NCBI GenBank assembly: GCA_007117175.1
Contig: SKGZ01000211.1
Coordinates: 1 to 9,046, forward strand
Origin: Bacteriovoracales bacterium
GTDB lineage: Bacteria; Bdellovibrionota; Bacteriovoracia; Bacteriovoracales; Bacteriovoracaceae
Length of the DNA stretch: 9,046 nucleotides
Reading direction: 5' to 3'
Of the stretch, positions 1-5,476 are shown in pieces. Every line of letters begins with the position of its first letter. Position 1 is the stretch's first letter. Below the pieces are notes generated by a model. That model was given only the letters and a program-made list of their open reading frames with translations, searched no databases and had not been told where the DNA came from. The translations under genes were made by a program, and so were the position numbers.

Positions 1-1254
1 CGCCAATCACTGAATGAACTTTCTGAGCTACTGAGAACTCTGGGGGTGCAAGCACTGGACTCAGTCATTCAAAATAAAAAAGAAGTCAATCCTGCCACTC
101 TACTGGGGCAGGGAAAGCTGCTGGAAATTGCCGCTCAAGCACAAGAGCTTAAGGCCAAAATTTTAGTTTTTGACTTTGACATCACTGCCAGTCAAGCACG
201 CAATATCGCCAAGCTCACCAAGATGAAAATCCTAGATCGCTGTAGTGTTATTTTACAAATTTTTGCGGCCCACGCTCGCACCAAGGAAGCGCAAATTCAA
301 ATAGAGATCTCTCGTCTGCAATACATGCTTCCTCGCCTTACCTCCCTGTGGACTCACTTCACTAAGCAAAAAGGGGGAATTGGTCTCAAAGGAGAAGGAG
401 AGCAACAGCTGGAGCTGGATCGTAGAAGGATTCGCGATCGAATTCAATTTCTTAAAAAAAGACTCACTGAGATTGCTAAAACCAGAACTGAGCAGCGCAA
501 GAAAAGAGAAAATGAAGTGATCACTGCCGCCTTAGTGGGCTATACCAACGCTGGCAAATCTAGCCTAATGAATAAGCTTTGCAAGGAAAATGTACTGGCC
601 GAAGACAAACTTTTTGCCACGTTAGATTCCACCTACCGCACCCTCACTCCGGACACCAAGCCTCCCATGATCCTAATCGACACCGTGGGCTTTATTTCCA
701 ATCTACCCAATACATTGATTCAGGGTTTTAAGACCACCTTGGAATCTGCCCTTGAGGCTGACCTGCTCATCACCGTGGTGGACATCTCTGATCCCAATTA
801 TGAAAAGCACCTCAAGGTCACCGATGAGGTTTTAAATGAACTTAAGATTGGGAATAAACCACGCATTTATATTTTTAATAAGAAAGATCAACTGCCTGAG
901 GGAAAAAACGCCAAAGTACTGATGAGACAATACCCCAACTCGTTTTTAGTCTCCACTCAAGACAAAAACGACATGAAAGAGCTGCGCAATTTTATTATTG
1001 ATTTTTTCCTCAAGCGACAACCCCACTACGACCTCTTTATCCCCTATGACAAAGGTGCTGTGCACGCCTTGTTAAGCTCTCACTCTAATATTATGAAAAG
1101 TCACAATCACGACAAAGGAATCTATTACCGAATCCGCATCCCCGAAAGTCTCTTCAACCAACTCGGCGTCCACGATTATATCCTCAGCCCGCAAGACCAC
1201 CAAAGGTACGCCATCCTTTTTGCAAGACCACCAAAGGTACGCCATCCTTTTTGA
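1..1254 (+). CDS. hflX: GTPase HflX, 5'-truncated by window edge
   Basis: HflX is a cytosolic GTPase that binds the 50S subunit and splits stalled or stressed ribosomes. The frame is open from base 1 (it begins RQSLNELSELL), so the gene starts upstream of the window; the GTG at 46 is only an internal codon. Numbering from that GTG, the HflX-specific N-terminal domain shows the ILDR..VILQIFA.HA.TKEA signature (63-82) and the glycine-rich GGIGLKGEGEQQLELDRR segment (110-128). The G domain follows: G1 GYTNAGKS (165-172), G3 DTVG (212-215), G4 NKKD (278-281). A C-terminal HflX domain ends near residue 380 (YIL). The remaining ~20 residues come from a duplicated 31-bp repeat and are not family-like. 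No hfq or hflKC is visible nearby. Identification is secure; the natural C-terminus is doubtful. Confidence 0.96.
   Translation, partial: RQSLNELSELLRTLGVQALDSVIQNKKEVNPATLLGQGKLLEIAAQAQELKAKILVFDFDITASQARNIAKLTKMKILDRCSVILQIFAAHARTKEAQIQIEISRLQYMLPRLTSLWTHFTKQKGGIGLKGEGEQQLELDRRRIRDRIQFLKKRLTEIAKTRTEQRKKRENEVITAALVGYTNAGKSSLMNKLCKENVLAEDKLFATLDSTYRTLTPDTKPPMILIDTVGFISNLPNTLIQGFKTTLESALEADLLITVVDISDPNYEKHLKVTDEVLNELKIGNKPRIYIFNKKDQLPEGKNAKVLMRQYPNSFLVSTQDKNDMKELRNFIIDFFLKRQPHYDLFIPYDKGAVHALLSSHSNIMKSHNHDKGIYYRIRIPESLFNQLGVHDYILSPQDHQRYAILFARPPKVRHPF
1191..1252 (+). repeat. 31-bp tandem duplication carrying a REP-like core
   Basis: Two perfect 31-bp copies, 1191-1221 and 1222-1252, stand head to tail; each begins GCAAGACCACC and ends with the 20-base core AAAGGTACGCCATCCTTTTT. 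The core has short complementary arms (AAAGG/CCTTT) and a T-run. Because 31 is not a multiple of three, the second copy is read in a different frame from the first, giving QDHQRYAILF and then ARPPKVRHPF before the TGA stop at 1252-1254. The core recurs inverted at 1974-1993. It could be a REP/MITE-type repeat, an end of a mobile unit, or a terminator-like hairpin of hflX. Confidence 0.9.
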
Positions 1255-1270
1255 ATAACTTGCTTGCACA

Positions 1271-1837
1271 TTATTGAAAAAACTTAACGATCGCAGAAAA
1301 AAAGGCAAACAGCGACACTATTAGGATTGCTAACTTAATAATTATCTCTTGTTGGGAGTGATCTATTTTTAACAAAACATTTGAGTGATTAGCGTCCATT
1401 TTTTGATGAAGCCCCAGTACCTCTCGATCAATTTTATCGTTAAGAGTTACGTTTTGCTTATCCAACTGTTGATGAAGCCCCTTTACCTCACGATCAATTT
1501 TTTCATTAAGAGTTACACTTTGCTTATCCATTTTTTGATTGAGTCCACTGATTTCCTTATCAATCTTCTGATTTAATCCACTGATTTCCTTATCTATTTT
1601 TTTATTAAGACTATCAATTCCCCTGTCAAATCTTTTGTTAAGTTCATCAAACTCAGATCTCAAAGAACTAAACTCAACCCTTATCAAACTGAATTCAGAC
1701 TTTAGATCTTTAAAGTCAAGCTTGGTGGCGACATTGTCAGTAATCATAGCGATCTGACTCCTTACGATTAATTCAGCCTGCTCGCTGGATAAACCAGCTG
1801 CTTGCAAGTCTCTAGTATAGCGCAAAGTATCAATCAT
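1271..1837 (-). CDS. tail-anchored hendecad-repeat coiled-coil protein (DUF1640/CCDC90-like)
   Basis: The role is unknown. The N-terminal helix (MIDTLRYTRDLQAAGLSSEQAE) and the ATKLDFKDLK segment resemble the DUF1640/CCDC90 family of coiled-coil membrane proteins. Numbering from the upstream ATG at 1843, residues 68-166 are nine consecutive 11-residue units of the type LNxKIDKEISG, a hendecad coiled coil. Residues about 167-188 (IIIKLAILIVSLFAFFSAIV) are one hydrophobic segment, followed only by a few residues ending KFFQ, so a C-terminal tail anchor with the coil in the cytoplasm is likely. I chose the ATG at 1837 rather than 1843 because AAGGAG (1850-1845) lies 7 nt before it but only 1 nt before the other; this also fits a family start of the form M-I-D-T-L. 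It converges on hflX with 16 bp between stops and is bounded by inverted repeats, suggesting an acquired or reshuffled segment. Confidence 0.85.
   Translation of the reverse strand: MIDTLRYTRDLQAAGLSSEQAELIVRSQIAMITDNVATKLDFKDLKSEFSLIRVEFSSLRSEFDELNKRFDRGIDSLNKKIDKEISGLNQKIDKEISGLNQKMDKQSVTLNEKIDREVKGLHQQLDKQNVTLNDKIDREVLGLHQKMDANHSNVLLKIDHSQQEIIIKLAILIVSLFAFFSAIVKFFQ
1346..1642 (-). repeat. nine 33-bp in-gene repeats encoding hendecads
   Basis: This 297-bp stretch is exactly nine units of 33 bp, each encoding 11 residues that begin L-N/H-x-K/Q and carry a conserved aspartate at position 6. Similarity is strongest between units 66 bp apart: TTGATGAAGCCCC occurs at 1403 and again at 1469, and CCACTGATTTCCTTAT occurs twice 33 bp apart around 1547-1592. 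The nested 33/66-bp periodicity points to recent expansion by duplication within the gene. Copy number may vary between strains. Confidence 0.85.
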
Positions 1838-1844
1838 TTCCATG

Positions 1845-1850
1845 CTCCTT
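1845..1850 (-). promoter_or_regulatory. ribosome binding site of the coiled-coil gene
   Basis: On the minus strand this reads AAGGAG, a near-perfect Shine-Dalgarno sequence. It lies 7 nt from the ATG at 1837 and 1 nt from the ATG at 1843, and so decides the start in favour of the downstream codon. Confidence 0.7.
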
Positions 1851-1973
1851 GTTGAGTTGTTTTTGCTATTAAAACCACTCTTTGCAAGGGCAAAGCCGAG
1901 TTAAGAAAAGCTAAGTTATTAAAATTTAATAGAGTTATTGAGAAGGTTGGGAAACTCCATCCTGTCTTATCAG

Positions 1974-1994
1974 AAAAAGGATGGCGTACCTTTT
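1974..1994 (-). repeat. inverted copy of the REP-like core, with adjacent hairpin
   Basis: The minus strand contains AAAGGTACGCCATCCTTTTT, identical over 20 bases to the core found twice at the end of hflX. It lies just downstream of the stop of the 30-residue membrane gene, in the same orientation relative to that transcript as the hflX copies are to hflX. Next to it CCATCCT (1957-1963) can pair with AGGATGG (1978-1984) across a 14-nt loop, possibly a decayed second copy. The AAAAGG/CCTTTTT arms plus T-run could form a weak intrinsic terminator. The rest of 1851-2001 holds no gene that I can see. Confidence 0.8.
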
Positions 1995-2001
1995 AAAGAA
2001 A

Positions 2002-2094
2002 CTAAAACAACCCACTACGAAAATAGATAGCAGCAATCACAAAGGCGATACAGCCCACTACAATTATCATTCCAATGATCGCTTCTTTACCCAA
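2002..2094 (-). CDS. 30-residue single-span membrane peptide
   Basis: A short minus-strand frame with a TTG start encodes about 30 residues beginning MGKEAIIGMIIVV and ending IYFRSGLF before TAG. Residues ~6-25 form one continuous hydrophobic helix rich in Ile/Val/Ala; the N-terminus carries K3 and E4 and the C-terminal end R26. In support, AGGAG (2106-2102) sits 7 nt before the TTG, and a -10-like TACAAT (2133-2128) would give a leader of about 27 nt. It resembles the many single-helix small membrane proteins of bacteria, but I cannot name a family or function. It is divergent from the tRNA-binding-domain gene and is followed by the REP-like repeat. The main doubt is its small size and rare start codon. 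Confidence 0.55.
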   Translation of the reverse strand: MGKEAIIGMIIVVGCIAFVIAAIYFRSGLF

Positions 2095-2101
2095 GGTTTG
2101 A

Positions 2102-2133
2102 CTCCTACTTGAAAGCTTAGAGAGTTCATTGTA
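2102..2133 (-). promoter_or_regulatory. candidate -10 element and RBS for the membrane peptide
   Basis: The minus strand shows TACAAT (2133-2128), five of six matches to the -10 consensus, and AGGAG (2106-2102) placed 7 nt before the TTG start at 2094. The best -35 (TTGTGC, 18 nt upstream of the -10) is poor. It falls in the 50-bp gap shared with the divergent gene at 2145. Confidence 0.35.
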
Positions 2134-2144
2134 ACTTAATATTG

Positions 2145-2663
2145 ATGAAATGCACAACGCCCAACCTCATTGTCAGCGCCAAGGTGATTGAACTTCAAAA
2201 CCACCCCCAGGCAAGTAAGCTTAAGATTGCCACTGTCTTTGATGGCAATCGACGCTATCAAGTGATTTGTGGAGCGCAAAATTTAAGAAAGTCTATGGTG
2301 AGTTTATTTGCCAAGCAAGGAGCTCAACTACCCAATGGGTTGAAAATTGAACCTACTCAAATTCGAGGAGAGGATTCTGCGGGAATGCTGTGCTCTCCTT
2401 TGGAGTTAGGAATTTCTGAGGAGAAGGGAATCATTGATTTGCCTCCAGAAATGAAGATTGGCTTAAGTTTGAGTCAGATTGCTGTGCATCAACTCAGCTC
2501 AACTCCATGGTATAGCTATCAAAAGGTGGAGAGCTTTTGGCAAACCGAGAATCAACGAATTGAAGTTTTAAGAGGTGGGCGATTAAATGAGACACCGCAA
2601 GGAGCTCACTTAATTAGTGAGACTTATTACCATCAGGGCCAGTATTATCTACGCCGCTTTTAA
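2145..2663 (+). CDS. stand-alone PheT-type tRNA-binding domain protein
   Basis: Residues ~8-115 match the OB-fold tRNA-binding domain found near the N-terminus of the phenylalanyl-tRNA synthetase beta chain and in YtpR: HPQASKLKIATV, QVICGAQNL, then LPNGLKIEPTQIRGEDSAGMLCSPLELGI. The predicted protein is only 172 residues, lacking both the ~40 residues that precede this domain in PheT and the whole catalytic-partner body. The last ~55 residues (from about STPWYSYQKVESF) are not recognisable. It may bind tRNA or structured RNA in the cytosol, in trans or as a regulator, or may descend from a duplicated pheT fragment. The start is the ATG at 2145; a TTG sits immediately before it in frame. No good Shine-Dalgarno sequence is seen. 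The 3' end overlaps the opposing gene by 50 bp. Confidence 0.85.
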   Translation: MKCTTPNLIVSAKVIELQNHPQASKLKIATVFDGNRRYQVICGAQNLRKSMVSLFAKQGAQLPNGLKIEPTQIRGEDSAGMLCSPLELGISEEKGIIDLPPEMKIGLSLSQIAVHQLSSTPWYSYQKVESFWQTENQRIEVLRGGRLNETPQGAHLISETYYHQGQYYLRRF

Positions 2664-2949
2664 CACAGCAGCTGTCGATTTCTTCATTAAAAATTTCTTC
2701 ATCTTGGTGAGAGTCAATCTCCTCTTCAATACTTTGAGCAAATAATTGGCGATCACGCCCCTGAATTCCCAAAGTGTTTAAAAGAGTTTCCGTGCTACCA
2801 GGAGCGCGAATCTCCACATCAAGATCCATAGACTCATAGTCCTTGGCCTGTTGGTAAGCTTTTTCAATTTCGCTCAGTGGACATTCAAACAAGACTTCAA
2901 GGCTTTGTTTTTCCACCACTTGTACACTATTTTTTCTTGCTAGACTCAT
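2614..2949 (-). CDS. hypothetical acidic protein, 111 aa
   Basis: No recognised family. The first ~65 residues have a mixed alpha/beta look: a basic start (MSLARKNSVQVVEK), a strand-like LEVLFECP, a helix SEIEKAYQQAKDYESM, a strand LDVEIRAP and a helix STETLLNTLG. The last ~40 residues are strongly acidic and probably disordered (SIEEEIDSHQDEEIFNEEIDS), then CC and a short polar end. No signal peptide or membrane segment, so presumably cytosolic. The ATG at 2949 lacks a clear ribosome binding site; a TATAAG sequence about 10 bp upstream could give a nearly leaderless message. Its 3' 50 bp overlap the tail of the tRNA-binding-domain gene in convergent orientation, so one of the two C-termini may be secondarily extended by read-through. 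Confidence 0.65.
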   Translation of the reverse strand: MSLARKNSVQVVEKQSLEVLFECPLSEIEKAYQQAKDYESMDLDVEIRAPGSTETLLNTLGIQGRDRQLFAQSIEEEIDSHQDEEIFNEEIDSCCVKSGVDNTGPDGNKSH

Positions 2950-2991
2950 CAGTCAGTATCTTATATGATCCCAATCAAATAGCAAAGTCAG
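2950..2991. promoter_or_regulatory. shared divergent promoter gap
   Basis: The 42-bp gap between two divergent genes contains the nearly palindromic ATCTTATATGAT (2958-2969). On the plus strand it offers TATGAT (2964-2969), five of six matches to a -10 element; on the minus strand it offers TATAAG (2965-2960). No convincing -35 hexamer is found at the usual spacing for either direction. Confidence 0.35.
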
Positions 2992-3312
2992 GTGAGTATG
3001 GCACAATTTCAACTTATTTGGGACAGTCCAGCTGCTTTACACCAAAGCTTGGGTAAGGTGCTATGCCAAGATTATCAACTCAAAGCCTATTTTCGAGATG
3101 CTAATGATGATTTGCCTGTCCTCTTAGAAGAGCTTCGGCCACAACTGTATGTGCTATTTTCACATTCGCGAAGCCCTGAAGAAATACAAGACATTCAAAA
3201 ATGCCTTAAAAAGCAAGCTCTTAATTTTTTTTTAGTGGAAGGCGAAATTGAACCTATTCAGTTAATGGAAGAAATTTTATCACGATTAGCGGCGCCTCTT
3301 AGCCGAAGATAA
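2992..3312 (+). CDS. hypothetical protein, 106 aa
   Basis: No recognised family. The protein is soluble, with no signal or membrane segment, and has alternating strands and helices (FQLIWDS, QLKAYFRD, LRPQLYVLFSHS, EEIQDIQKCLKKQ, NFFLVEGE, IQLMEEILSRL). This loosely recalls a small response-regulator-like fold, but conserved phosphoacceptor residues cannot be placed, so the function is unknown. The start may be GTG 2992 or ATG 2998; AGGTGAG at 2990-2996 is too close to either to decide. A run of nine T (3225-3233) lies in codons 78-81. The last 27 bp overlap the end of rpoN on the other strand. The short divergent spacing to the 111-residue gene suggests shared control. Confidence 0.65.
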   Translation: MSMAQFQLIWDSPAALHQSLGKVLCQDYQLKAYFRDANDDLPVLLEELRPQLYVLFSHSRSPEEIQDIQKCLKKQALNFFLVEGEIEPIQLMEEILSRLAAPLSRR

Positions 3313-4734
3313 AATATTCATAGATTCACGGTATTTGGCCACAGTTCTTCTGGCCACCTCAATTCCTCCTTGCTTGAGCAAGGTGGCAATTTTCTCATCA
3401 GAAAGTGGTTTTTTAGGATTCTCGTTATCAATTAATTGCTTAATTTTAAGTTTAAGTGGCTCACTGGCTATTTCCTTACTGCCGTGAGAACTGCCACCAA
3501 TGGCCGAACTAAAGAAGTACTTGAGTTCATAAACTCCAATGGGAGTGTGAACATATTTATTAGTGGTGACCCTTGAGACAGTGGATTCATGCATCTCAAT
3601 TTCAGTGGCAACATCTCTTAGGATGAGAGGCTTTAGAAATTCTGGCCCTTTACGAAAAAAATCTGGCTGAAATTTAATGATGGCATTCATCACCTTCACT
3701 ATTGTTTTTTGTCGATTCTCGATGGACTTAATCAGCCAAGATGCCGAGCGAAGCTTTTCTTGCAAATACTCTTTAGCTTGCTTATCACTTTTTTTATACT
3801 GTTGAATGAGATTTTGATACATTTTAGAAACTCTTAATTGAGGAACTCCATCATCGTTAATGCTGACCACAAGCTCTCCGCTGACATCTTTAACATAAAT
3901 ATCGGGCACAACGTAAAGAGCTTCTGCCGGAGAGATCAGTCTTCCAGGTCTTGGGTTAAGAGTCATAATTAACAACTCAGCCTCTTTAATATCTTCTAAA
4001 CTGCAGCCGTGCTGTTTTATGATCTTATCATAGTCCTTGCGATAAACTTGTTCTAAATGATGGGTGATGATTTTTTCAACCAAGAGAGAATGATTTTCTA
4101 AAGTTCTTGCTTGAATGAGTAAAGCCTCCTTAGTATCATGTGAGGCACAACCAATTGGATCCAGATGTTGAATCATCTGTAAAACATCTTGAGCATCATC
4201 ACTCTCAATATTGGCCTTATTTTTCAGTTCTTCAAAGGAAGCATCTAAAAAACCATCATCATTAAGACTGCCTAAAATCATCTCTGCAAACTGATAGGAT
4301 TCAGTTGATAGATCCTCCATGCGAATTTGCCATAAGAGATGATCATAGAGAGTTTGCCCCTTGGAAACAATATTCTCGTAATTAGGAGCTTCGGCAGAAC
4401 TATAACTTTCATTCATATTAGGAGCACTGGAGGAGTTCACATTATAAGAGTCAACGTACTTATCCCAATCAAAATCATCATGATTCTTGTCCATGATCTC
4501 AGGGCCTTTGAAGTCTTCACTCTCGGCTTCACGGTAATGCTCTTCTCGATCGATATCTTCTTGAGAAACTTCTCCTCCCACTTCCTCTAATAAGGGATTT
4601 TCAACCATTTCCTGAGCGATGACATTGGTCATCTCCAAGTGAGTCAAGGTTAACAACTTAATCGCTTGTTGCAATTGAGGTGTAATTGCTAAGCTTTGTG
4701 ATTGTTTGAGTGTTTGTCCTAGTTTTCCTGCCAT
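3286..4734 (-). CDS. rpoN: RNA polymerase sigma-54 factor
   Basis: Sigma-54 directs RNA polymerase to -24/-12 promoters that need an AAA+ activator for melting. All regions are present in 482 residues, a normal length. Region I (1-50) is Gln/Leu-rich (LKQSQSLAITPQLQQAIKLL, ending ENPLLEE). Region II (51-115) is acidic. The core-binding domain spans about 120-330, with LNPRPG at 259-264. The helix-turn-helix is about 373-393 (DVATEIEMHESTVSRV), and the RpoN box ARRTVAKYRE is intact at 461-470. The motif PIGCASHDTKEALLIQ differs from the usual P-x-G-V-x-A-R form. It is the last gene of the lptC/A-lptB-rpoN operon, 8 bp after the lptB stop. Instead of the hpf gene that often follows, a convergent unknown gene overlaps its 3' end by 27 bp. 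Confidence 0.98.
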   Translation of the reverse strand: MAGKLGQTLKQSQSLAITPQLQQAIKLLTLTHLEMTNVIAQEMVENPLLEEVGGEVSQEDIDREEHYREAESEDFKGPEIMDKNHDDFDWDKYVDSYNVNSSSAPNMNESYSSAEAPNYENIVSKGQTLYDHLLWQIRMEDLSTESYQFAEMILGSLNDDGFLDASFEELKNKANIESDDAQDVLQMIQHLDPIGCASHDTKEALLIQARTLENHSLLVEKIITHHLEQVYRKDYDKIIKQHGCSLEDIKEAELLIMTLNPRPGRLISPAEALYVVPDIYVKDVSGELVVSINDDGVPQLRVSKMYQNLIQQYKKSDKQAKEYLQEKLRSASWLIKSIENRQKTIVKVMNAIIKFQPDFFRKGPEFLKPLILRDVATEIEMHESTVSRVTTNKYVHTPIGVYELKYFFSSAIGGSSHGSKEIASEPLKLKIKQLIDNENPKKPLSDEKIATLLKQGGIEVARRTVAKYRESMNILSSAKRRR

Positions 4735-4745
4735 ATTCTTTCCTA
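4735..4745 (-). promoter_or_regulatory. rpoN ribosome binding site overlapping the lptB stop
   Basis: The minus strand reads TAGGAAAGAAT immediately before the rpoN ATG at 4734. AGGA(AAG) lies 6 nt upstream, and its AG belongs to the lptB TAG stop codon (4745-4743), consistent with translational coupling. Confidence 0.7.
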
Positions 4746-5462
4746 TAACCTAAAGTCCTCACCTAAGTAAAACTTACGTGCGACCTCACTTGCTAATAAC
4801 TCATCAACTGTCCCACCAACTAAAAGTTCACCTTTACTCATAATATAAGCTCGATCAACAATTCCCAAGGTTTCTCTGACATTGTGATCAGTAATTAAAA
4901 TTCCAATATTTTTTTGTTTCAGTTGATTGACGATTTCTCTAATATCCCCAACGGCCAAGGGGTCAACGCCAGCAAATGGTTCATCCAATAAAATATAATC
5001 TGGGTCAAGAGCCAAAGTTCTAGCAATCTCCACCCTTCTTCTCTCTCCGCCTGAAAGCTCTCGGCCAAGTGAATTAGCAATATGAGTCAGTCCAAAATCA
5101 ACTAAGAGATTCTCAATTCTTTGACGTCGCTCAATCCGTTGTAATCCCCTTAACTCTAAAACAGACTTAATATTTTCCACTACTGTTAAATCACGAAAGA
5201 CTGATGCTTCTTGTGGTAGATAACCAATTCCCAGCAGCGCTCTTTGATGAAGGGCCAGGTGGGTAATGTCTCTTCCTTCTAATTCAATTTTTCCTTTATT
5301 GGCCTTGACCAGACCAACCATCATATAAAAGGAGGTGGTCTTTCCAGCACCATTCGGTCCTAAAAGTCCTACCACTTCAGCTTTTTCGACACAAAGACTT
5401 ACGCCTTTAACCACTTCAACTTTATTATATGATTTTCCTAAATCGGTACCGACTAATGCCAT
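4743..5462 (-). CDS. lptB: lipopolysaccharide export ABC ATPase LptB
   Basis: LptB is the cytoplasmic ATPase of the LptB2FGC complex, which extracts lipopolysaccharide from the inner membrane and pushes it along the LptA bridge. The 239-residue product has family length and every ABC motif: Walker A GPNGAGKT (35-42), Q-loop Q84 in YLPQEASVF with F89 where the LptF/G coupling helix contact is expected, signature LSGGE (136-140), Walker B ILLDEP (157-162; D160, E161) and switch H193 in TDHN. The reading frame stays open far upstream, but the start at 5462 is supported by the family N-terminus (MALVGTDLGKSY), by the lptC/A stop 5 bp before it and by a good ribosome binding site; the upstream extension is only overlap with the preceding gene. 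lptF and lptG are not in the window. Confidence 0.98.
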   Translation of the reverse strand: MALVGTDLGKSYNKVEVVKGVSLCVEKAEVVGLLGPNGAGKTTSFYMMVGLVKANKGKIELEGRDITHLALHQRALLGIGYLPQEASVFRDLTVVENIKSVLELRGLQRIERRQRIENLLVDFGLTHIANSLGRELSGGERRRVEIARTLALDPDYILLDEPFAGVDPLAVGDIREIVNQLKQKNIGILITDHNVRETLGIVDRAYIMSKGELLVGGTVDELLASEVARKFYLGEDFRL

Positions 5463-5476
5463 TATACTTAATCCTC
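5463..5476 (-). promoter_or_regulatory. lptB ribosome binding site within the lptC/A end
   Basis: GAGGA (5476-5472, minus strand) forms part of the final Glu-Asp codons of the upstream gene and lies 9 nt before the lptB ATG at 5462. It fixes the lptB start and suggests coupled translation. Confidence 0.7.

Noticed and set aside
46..48. GTG at 46 as the hflX start
   Set aside because: The same frame is open to base 1 and encodes HflX-like sequence upstream, so the gene simply enters from outside the window.
1072..1308. Minus-strand frame of 78 codons under the hflX end
   Set aside because: It is antisense to conserved HflX sequence and runs through the repeat, with no family resemblance.
1385..1576. 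Plus-strand hydrophobic frame of 63 codons
   Set aside because: It is the mirror of the 33-bp repeats of the minus-strand coiled-coil gene; its repetitive hydrophobicity is a by-product of that gene.
1346..1642. CRISPR array
   Set aside because: The 33-bp repeats are contiguous, in frame and coding, with no unique spacers between them.
4339..4590. Plus-strand frame of 83 codons inside rpoN
   Set aside because: It is antisense to the acidic region II of rpoN; its Ile-rich product mirrors Asp/Glu codons and has no independent support.
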